Positions 5,961 to 10,272 of a stretch of 10,272 nt of DNA are shown piece after piece. Numbering within the stretch: the stretch's first letter is position 1; each line of letters opens with the position of its first letter. The DNA comes from Bacteroidota bacterium (lineage in GTDB: Bacteria > Bacteroidota > Rhodothermia > Rhodothermales > UBA10348). The notes under the pieces are model-generated. The model had not been told where the DNA came from and did no database searches. It saw only the letters and a program-made list of their open reading frames with translations. The DNA is taken from assembly GCA_024640835.1 (NCBI GenBank), contig JAHEEH010000030.1, forward strand, positions 1 to 10,272, read 5' to 3'. The position numbers and the translations under genes are program-made.

Positions 5961-8561
5961 TCAGTTCCCGCCCACCAGATCGGCAAGAGCCGCGATCGCC
6001 GCCCTGCGCACCTCGGGGTCGGGGTCCTTGAGCGCCCGGGTCAGGGCGTCCAGGGCCGCGTCCGTCCCGACCTCGCCCAGGGCATGGGCGGCAGCGATGC
6101 GGACCTCGGGATCGCGGTCTCCCTCGAGCGCCGCGATCAATGGTCTGACGGCCGAGGGGTCGACGTCTCCGGCCTCGGCCAGTCCCCAGATCGCCATGCG
6201 GCGGACCTCGGGATCCTCGTCGTTCAGCGCACGGCCCATCGCCGGGATCGCCTCCGGGCGTCCCGATTCGGCCAGGGCCATCAGCGCCGCGCGCCGGACT
6301 TCCGGATCCTCGTCTTCCAGGCTGCGGGCCATGATATCCACCGATACGGCGTCCCCCCGCTCGGCGAGCGCGTGCAGCGCAAAGCGACGCACCTCGGGAT
6401 CGGAGTCCCCGGTGGCCCGGGTCAGCACAGGCGTCGCCTCCGGAGCGTCGGATTCGGCAAGTGCCCAGATGGCATGGCGTCGCACCTCCGGGTCGGCATC
6501 GGTCGTCGCCGCCGCGAGCGCCGGAATCGCCGCCTCGCTCTCGACCTCGGATAGCGCCATGATCGCCGCCTTGCGCACCTCAGGGTCGTCGCTGCGGGCG
6601 GCCCGGACGAGGCCGTTCACCGCGGTGTCCGACGGGTCGTCCGAGTCGGCCACTTCGGCCAGCGCGAAGACCGCCATCCGCTGGTTCTCGGGTTCGGGGT
6701 CGTCGAGCGCCCGAACGAGCAGTGGAACCACGTCTGCGGTCCCGATCTCGGTCATGGCGGCGAGGGCTGCCTTGCGGACCTCGGGATCGCTGTCGCCCAG
6801 GGCGGACTCCACGGCGGGAAGCGCGGAGGCGTCCCCGGCCTCTGCCATGACCCACAGCATGTGCCGCCGGACCTCGGGATCGGTTTCAGACCGGAAGTGG
6901 GTCGCGAGCACCGGAAGGGCCGCGTCGGGATCAAGCTCGCCGAGAGCGTAGAGGACGGCCCGACGTACCTCGGGATCCTGGTCTTCGGTCAGCATGCGGG
7001 CGAGGGGCTCGACGGCTTCTTCCGCTTCGAGCTCACCGAGCGCGTACACGGCATGGCGGCGGAGCTCGGGATCCGGATCCTGCAGGGCCTCCACGAACGC
7101 GGCGATGACGCGTGCGCGGTTCCTGATCGTGTCGGCTACGGCCGGGGCGACGGGCGTGGGAAGCGCCCGGGCCGGGGGCGTCGGTGCGGCGTCCGGCACG
7201 GGCGGCATGGGCACGGCCACCGGGGCGGGTGCGGCAGCCGGTGCAGGAACTTCGCCGGCGACCGGAGCGGGGCCGGGCGGCAGGGGCACGGCGTCCGGGA
7301 CCGCGGCGGGTGCGGGCGGCGTCACGGGCGACGGAGGCGGAGGGGGTACCTGCGGGGATGCGGCCGCAACGGGGACGGCAACGAGAAGGGCGGCCGCGAG
7401 CGACAGCAGGGCATGACGGGTGTTCATCGGTCTGCGGGATGTTCGGGGATCCAGGATGGAGCGGACACGGCCTTCGAGACGCGAGGGGTGCGCCATGGCG
7501 AGCGCGGCCGACGGCAGTCTCACCGACGCATCGCGCACGGACCGGGCCACCTCGACCAGGTGACCGGCGTAGCGCGAGGCCGTGCTGCCCGAGAGCACGA
7601 CGAGATCGTCGCACGCCACCTCGCTGTCCGCTCGGAGGGCGCGAAGAGCCGTCCAGACGAGGGGATTGAACCAGAAGACGCCGCAAACGGCCCGGGCAAG
7701 GGTCTGTACGGCGTGGTCCCGGCGGACGACGTGCGCGAGCTCATGGAGCAGGACGTGCCACAGCCGGTCTTCATTCCAGCCCCGGGCTTCCGTCGGAAGC
7801 AGAATCGTGGCATTCCGACCGCCCCGGGTCGCAGGCATCGGCACGGAGACGCTCATCCGGATATCCACGGGACGCCGGACGCCAAGGCGAGCGGATGCGC
7901 GATCGGACAGGGTCTGGATCGATTCCGGCGGTCGGTGACCGATGCGTGCAATCCGGCGGACCTGCGCCGTCGAGCGAGCCTGCAGGGCGAGATTCCACAC
8001 GACGCCCATGAGCCACAGAAGCACCAGCCACTGCGCGACCGTGAGGGTCTTTGCCCGCGACAGGATCTCGCCCAGGGCATGGGGGGTCCACCTCGACGCG
8101 GAAGTCCGGGCCGGGGCCACTCGGTCGGTCGAACCGGCGTCAGCCGTATTCGGGCCGATCGCAGGAGGGTCCGACTCCGCCGGCAGGTGTCCCGGCGTCG
8201 TGCCCTGGGCCGGCTTGACCGTGCGGCGCGGAAGGATCGGCAGGGACTCCGCGCTGCGAGAGACCGATTCGAGTGCTCCCCCGACCAGCGCGTCCACGTG
8301 CACCGACTCGACGGCGGAGGTCATCCGGGCGGGAAGAACCTCCCAGTCGGGCAGCATCCGCATGCCGAAGGGAAGCAGGACGACGACGGCGAATGTCGAG
8401 GCCCAGACGGCGTGCCGAAGGGACGCCGACCGGTTCCTGAGGAGCGCCGTCACCAGGAAGGCGCCGGCGAGCAGGACGGCGGAGCGGGCGGCGTGCTCCA
8501 CCAGGGCCGGAAGGAGCGCTGCCGCCGAGGCCGGATCGAGGATGTTGACGTGGGGTACCAT
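5961..8561 (-). CDS. M56-family (BlaR1-like) membrane metallopeptidase with proline-rich spacer and C-terminal HEAT repeats
   Basis: An 866-residue protein. TM helices at about 17-41, 48-66 and 174-195 frame an M56 peptidase domain. Its zinc site is H273-E-L-A-H277, with Glu314 in SEVACDD as probable third ligand. A fourth TM helix (about 383-401) is followed by a spacer with 30 prolines in residues 403-474, then HEAT repeats from about 482 to the end. Repeat starts (DPEVR or variant) are at 497, 529, 561, 592, 623, 659, 690, 721, 752, 783, 817 and 848: eleven full units and a final half. ATG 8561 lies four bases after the BlaI-like stop, with GGAGGGAGGG about 15 bases upstream. An open frame continues to 8732 inside the repressor gene but is not needed. 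By analogy with BlaR1 the peptidase faces the cytoplasm and relieves repression by the partner. The HEAT array is then outside the membrane and takes the place of the penicillin-binding sensor. The ligand is unknown. Confidence 0.92.
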   Translation of the reverse strand: MVPHVNILDPASAAALLPALVEHAARSAVLLAGAFLVTALLRNRSASLRHAVWASTFAVVVLLPFGMRMLPDWEVLPARMTSAVESVHVDALVGGALESVSRSAESLPILPRRTVKPAQGTTPGHLPAESDPPAIGPNTADAGSTDRVAPARTSASRWTPHALGEILSRAKTLTVAQWLVLLWLMGVVWNLALQARSTAQVRRIARIGHRPPESIQTLSDRASARLGVRRPVDIRMSVSVPMPATRGGRNATILLPTEARGWNEDRLWHVLLHELAHVVRRDHAVQTLARAVCGVFWFNPLVWTALRALRADSEVACDDLVVLSGSTASRYAGHLVEVARSVRDASVRLPSAALAMAHPSRLEGRVRSILDPRTSRRPMNTRHALLSLAAALLVAVPVAAASPQVPPPPPSPVTPPAPAAVPDAVPLPPGPAPVAGEVPAPAAAPAPVAVPMPPVPDAAPTPPARALPTPVAPAVADTIRNRARVIAAFVEALQDPDPELRRHAVYALGELEAEEAVEPLARMLTEDQDPEVRRAVLYALGELDPDAALPVLATHFRSETDPEVRRHMLWVMAEAGDASALPAVESALGDSDPEVRKAALAAMTEIGTADVVPLLVRALDDPEPENQRMAVFALAEVADSDDPSDTAVNGLVRAARSDDPEVRKAAIMALSEVESEAAIPALAAATTDADPEVRRHAIWALAESDAPEATPVLTRATGDSDPEVRRFALHALAERGDAVSVDIMARSLEDEDPEVRRAALMALAESGRPEAIPAMGRALNDEDPEVRRMAIWGLAEAGDVDPSAVRPLIAALEGDRDPEVRIAAAHALGEVGTDAALDALTRALKDPDPEVRRAAIAALADLVGGN
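5964..7091 (-). repeat. Tandem HEAT-repeat coding array, about 93-bp period
   Basis: On the plus strand a motif close to CGCACCTCGGGATC recurs about twelve times, mostly 93 bases apart. It is the complement of the codons for D-P-E-V-R at the start of each HEAT unit. Unit spacings in residues are 32, 32, 31, 31, 36, 31, 31, 31, 31, 34 and 31. Ten of the twelve starts are exactly DPEVR; the first is DPELR and the fifth is degenerate (EPENQR). Similarity between units at DNA level suggests expansion by duplication. Confidence 0.85.
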
Positions 8562-8565
8562 CGAT

Positions 8566-8955
8566 TCAGCGACCCTCCCTCCGAGCCTGTTCGATGAGTT
8601 CCACGATTCGGTCGAATTCCCCGTCGGCCAGCTCCACCGAGGCGTCGCCCAGGAGCGCGGCCACGGCCTGCGTCGTCGATCCCTCGAAGAAGGTGCGGAC
8701 CACGTGACGCAGGGCCGACCGGCGGGCGTCACTCGTCGAGACGGTGGGCCTGTACAGGTAGCGCGGCCCCTGCTGCTCGTGCTCCACGTGGCCCTTCTCC
8801 TCGAGAATGCGCAGGTGCGCGCGGACGGCCGAATAGCTCGGCGGATCCGGCATCTGGTCCCGCACGTCCGCCGCCGAGGCGGACTCCATGCGGTACAGGA
8901 CGTCCATGATCTGCCGCTCGCGGCGGCTCAGGTCGTGTGGCTGGGGTCCCGGCAT
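8566..8955 (-). CDS. BlaI/MecI/CopY-family winged-helix repressor
   Basis: A 129-residue protein of the usual BlaI length. The N-terminal winged-helix DNA-binding domain (about 8-70) starts LSRRERQIMDVLY, with helix SASAADVRDQM and a recognition helix SYSAVRAHLRILEEKGHV followed by the wing (EHEQQGPRYLYRP). A C-terminal helical dimerisation region covers about 74-129, with the FFEGSTTQAVAALL segment (89-102) that matches F-x-G-S in the family. In staphylococcal BlaI/MecI this family represses its operon and is inactivated by cleavage after the BlaR1/MecR1 peptidase is triggered. Its position four bases before an M56 peptidase gene supports the same circuit here. The Asn-Phe cleavage pair of the staphylococcal proteins seems replaced by Ala-Leu near 100-101. 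No good Shine-Dalgarno precedes ATG 8955. Target genes beyond its own operon are unknown. Confidence 0.93.
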   Translation of the reverse strand: MPGPQPHDLSRRERQIMDVLYRMESASAADVRDQMPDPPSYSAVRAHLRILEEKGHVEHEQQGPRYLYRPTVSTSDARRSALRHVVRTFFEGSTTQAVAALLGDASVELADGEFDRIVELIEQARREGR

Positions 8956-8979
8956 CAGAGGATCGTTTGGTCGTCGATA

Positions 8980-8997
8980 CGGGCTCTCGGCAGCCCG
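8980..8997 (-). other. Stem-loop in the leader of the repressor mRNA
   Basis: CGGGCT (8980-8985) and AGCCCG (8992-8997) form a 6-bp stem with a 6-base loop. It falls inside the roughly 65-base untranslated leader predicted from the promoter at 9030-9058. There is no U-tract, so it is more likely a leader structure than a terminator, and it may have no function. Confidence 0.3.
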
Positions 8998-9006
8998 GTT
9001 ACGGCT

Positions 9007-9028
9007 GGTGGTAAAAAATTACCACCCC
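9007..9028 (+). promoter_or_regulatory. Operator copy 1, A-tract palindrome over the presumed start site
   Basis: GGTGGTAA (9007-9014), AAAA, TTACCACC (9019-9026) is a perfect 8-bp dyad. It lies immediately downstream of the -10 (9030-9035), where it would cover the transcription start of the repressor operon. It shares a 19-bp core (GGTAAAAAATTACCACCCC, 9010-9028) with copy 2 on the opposite strand. I infer binding by the BlaI-like repressor encoded downstream. The sequence differs from the TACA/TGTA operators of staphylococcal BlaI. Confidence 0.7.
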
Positions 9029-9029
9029 A

Positions 9030-9058
9030 AACGTACATGTCCTCGCACGGCGCGTCAA
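9030..9058 (-). promoter_or_regulatory. Promoter of the repressor-peptidase operon
   Basis: On the minus strand TTGACG (-35, 9058-9053), a 17-base spacer and TACGTT (-10, 9035-9030) match a sigma70-type layout, with the start expected near 9023. The two inverted A-tract operators abut it on both sides. The spacing and -10 are the same as upstream of the SnoaL-like gene. The leader to ATG 8955 would be about 65-70 bases. Confidence 0.65.
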
Positions 9059-9060
9059 CC

Positions 9061-9079
9061 GGGGTGCTAATTTTTTACC
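9061..9079 (-). promoter_or_regulatory. Operator copy 2, inverted, just upstream of the -35
   Basis: Read on the minus strand this is GGTAAAAAATTAGCACCCC, which matches operator copy 1 at 18 of 19 positions in opposite orientation. It lies two bases upstream of the -35 hexamer, and its centre is about 51 bp from that of copy 1, close to five helical turns. The paired arrangement fits cooperative or looped repressor binding. Confidence 0.65.
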
Positions 9080-9116
9080 CCGATCCACGATTCGCCGTTT
9101 CCTGTCGGTCAGCCGG

Positions 9117-9132
9117 ACGAGGGTGTCCTCGT
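9117..9132 (-). terminator. Small hairpin between the amine oxidase and the repressor operon
   Basis: ACGAGG (9117-9122) pairs with CCTCGT (9127-9132) around a 4-base loop; GG/CC at the base can add two pairs after a bulged A. It could help end transcription of the amine oxidase gene before the next promoter. No U-tract follows. Confidence 0.3.
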
Positions 9133-9142
9133 ACCGGGTATT

Positions 9143-9166
9143 CGGGCCAAGATGTGCCAGGGCCCG
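9143..9166 (-). terminator. Hairpin directly after the amine oxidase stop codon
   Basis: CGGGCC (9143-9148) and GGCCCG (9161-9166) form a 6-bp stem with a 12-base loop, starting one base after the minus-strand stop at 9168-9170. There is no U-tract. It may act with the hairpin at 9117-9132. Confidence 0.35.
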
Positions 9167-9167
9167 G

Positions 9168-10272
9168 TCAACGTGGCAGATCCATCGCCGGGTTATGGTC
9201 GAAGAAGTCGAACGGGCGCAGTTCGAAGCTGTGCCACAGGACCGGCATTACGGGCCAGTCCTCCGCCCGTACCATGTGGTGCATGCCGATCGTGTGCCAC
9301 AGGACAATGTCCGTGTTCTCGATCGATCGATCCTCCGCCGTCCAGGTGGGCAGTCCGTAACCGGGTTTGCTCAGGGTGGGGTGATCGCCGGCGGGGTAGC
9401 GCTCGTTCGCTCGGTAGGGGGTCACCCACAGGTGATAGTCTATGAAGCCGGCGCGGCGGCGCGGATAGTCGTCCTCGCTGAGGAGCGTCTTGCCGGTCTT
9501 TCCCGGCATCAGCTGGTAGCTGGTGGGGTAGCCGACGTGGTTCGTCCGGGACGCACTCGTCACGCGCCACAGGGCCGGACGGTCCAGGTTGATGTTGAGC
9601 TTGGCATCCGACTCCCGCCTTGCCACCGTGGGCTCGCTCACCCAGACGCTCCGGCGCGGATGATCGGCCGGCAGCATGCGGTTCCTCAGGCGGTCGATCT
9701 GCAGGCTGTTGGCCGTGCCGTCCACGTCCATGTCGAGCCGGAAGCTGAAGTAGTGATCGTGGTTGACCGCTACGATGTGCGGATCGACGAACCGTCCGTA
9801 GGCGTCGGCGCCCGCCTCGGGGTCGGAGAGCGCAGTCTCCTGGACGACCATCTTGGACTCCGCGATGCCCGTCGCCCCGACGGCCACGGTGATCGACCCG
9901 TTCTGCTGGAATACCCAGTCGAAGACGTAGTCGTAGTTGCCCAGCACGGCGGCGCTCCTCACCACCAGGTCCCGCTTCTTGCGGCTCTCGGCGGTGCCTG
10001 CACCGGACCAGTGACGCCAGGCCATGTCGCCGGTCTCCCGCTCGAAGATGCAGATCATGCGCGGAACGGCGACGGGGCGCCCGCTGTCGCCCGCGACGAG
10101 CGCGTCGATGTACTCGGCGTGATCCGGGCAGTCAAGCCCCTGCAGCAGGGGCTTGGCCAACCCGCCGGCCGTGTACTCGCCGGCATCGAGGAAATTGCGG
10201 GCGTACCAGGAGAACGCGGGGTCCATGTACGGCACAAAGATTTCCGACAGATTGCCCTGGTAGAGCACGCTC
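9168..10272 (-). CDS. Copper amine oxidase, catalytic C-terminal domain (5' end outside window)
   Basis: A copper- and topaquinone-dependent primary-amine oxidase. It converts a primary amine, water and O2 to an aldehyde, ammonia and H2O2. The frame stays open to the right edge; the GTG at 10268 is an internal Val in SVLYQGNLSEIFVPYMDP, a conserved block. Numbering from that Val: catalytic-base Asp28 in FLDAGEY, the GLDCP motif (44-48), the topaquinone-forming Tyr112 in L-G-N-Y-D-Y, copper ligands His170 and His172 in NHDHYF, the third ligand His331 in HHMVRAEDWPVMP, and the usual terminal block FDFFDHNPAMDLP. All catalytic residues are present, so the enzyme should be active. The 367 visible residues are about half of the usual 640-760. 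The missing N-terminal domains and any signal peptide lie beyond the edge. It runs in the same direction as the repressor operon but has its own hairpins and a 212-base gap, so it is probably a separate unit. Confidence 0.95.
   Translation of the reverse strand, partial: SVLYQGNLSEIFVPYMDPAFSWYARNFLDAGEYTAGGLAKPLLQGLDCPDHAEYIDALVAGDSGRPVAVPRMICIFERETGDMAWRHWSGAGTAESRKKRDLVVRSAAVLGNYDYVFDWVFQQNGSITVAVGATGIAESKMVVQETALSDPEAGADAYGRFVDPHIVAVNHDHYFSFRLDMDVDGTANSLQIDRLRNRMLPADHPRRSVWVSEPTVARRESDAKLNINLDRPALWRVTSASRTNHVGYPTSYQLMPGKTGKTLLSEDDYPRRRAGFIDYHLWVTPYRANERYPAGDHPTLSKPGYGLPTWTAEDRSIENTDIVLWHTIGMHHMVRAEDWPVMPVLWHSFELRPFDFFDHNPAMDLPR

Noticed and set aside
5911..6951. Plus-strand frame with a striking repeated R-T-S-G-S pattern
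   Set aside because: The repetition mirrors the HEAT array on the minus strand (complement of the DPEVR codons), and the frame spans the shared terminator. It is not an independent repeat protein.
7140..7355. Low-complexity GC stretch considered as a separate repeat or recombination site
   Set aside because: It is simply the codons of the proline/alanine spacer within the peptidase gene, with no regular nucleotide period.
6861..8597. Plus-strand frame of 578 codons opposite the M56 peptidase
   Set aside because: Arg/Gly/His-rich with no domain. The minus strand carries the HELAH motif, TM helices and HEAT repeats.
8562..8732. Upstream extension of the M56 peptidase frame inside the repressor gene
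   Set aside because: The extra residues are Trp/Arg/Ser-rich and read the repressor gene out of frame. ATG 8561, four bases after the repressor stop and preceded by a GGAGG-like site, gives a normal M56 N-terminus.
9034..9041. TACATGTC as a classical BlaI operator (TACA-TGTA)
   Set aside because: It is short, imperfect, and falls between the -10 and -35. The two 19-bp inverted elements flanking the promoter are a much stronger candidate.

Overview
This is a GC-rich bacterial window with seven protein-coding genes, two of them cut by the window edges, and little non-coding space. The combination of membrane-anchored Ser/Thr kinases carrying C-terminal beta-propellers, a BlaI-type repressor paired with an M56 peptidase that ends in HEAT repeats, weak Shine-Dalgarno sequences and very high GC suggests Gemmatimonadota or, less likely, Acidobacteriota. 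This is inferred from gene content only. I see no RNA gene, insertion sequence, CRISPR array or phage gene, and no gene-free stretch above 300 bases.

Layout. (1) 3-1841 (+): the 3' part of a membrane-anchored beta-propeller protein, very probably the tail of a kinase-propeller gene that starts upstream. (2) 1886-4585 (+): a complete kinase-TM-propeller protein with all catalytic motifs. (3) 4612-5103 (-): a small secreted SnoaL/NTF2-like protein, convergent with the kinase. (4) 5308-5877 (+): an unrecognised four-TM membrane protein, divergent from gene 3. Gene 4 and the next operon converge on a strong hairpin at 5888-5916. (5) 8955 down to 5961 (-): a two-gene operon of a BlaI-family repressor and an 866-residue M56 (BlaR1-like) peptidase with a proline-rich spacer and a long HEAT-repeat array. 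(6) 9168-10272 (-): the catalytic half of a copper amine oxidase, cut by the right edge.

The most interesting unit is the BlaI/M56 pair. Its arrangement is that of the staphylococcal beta-lactam sensors, but the penicillin-binding sensor is replaced by about eleven and a half near-identical 31-residue HEAT repeats behind a spacer with 30 prolines in 72 residues. The only apparent promoter has a -35/-10 pair, TTGACG-17-TACGTT. It is bracketed by two inverted copies of a 19-bp A-tract element (18 of 19 bases identical), one over the presumed start site and one just upstream of the -35. I read these as the repressor's operators. The same promoter pattern (TTGCCG-17-TACGTT) recurs upstream of gene 3, which supports it as a real housekeeping-type promoter in this organism.

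The two kinase/propeller proteins look like a tandem paralogous pair of transmembrane sensors. The window as a whole is rich in signal transduction, with an extracytoplasmic repeat domain on three of its proteins, but no shared ligand or target can be read from the sequence.
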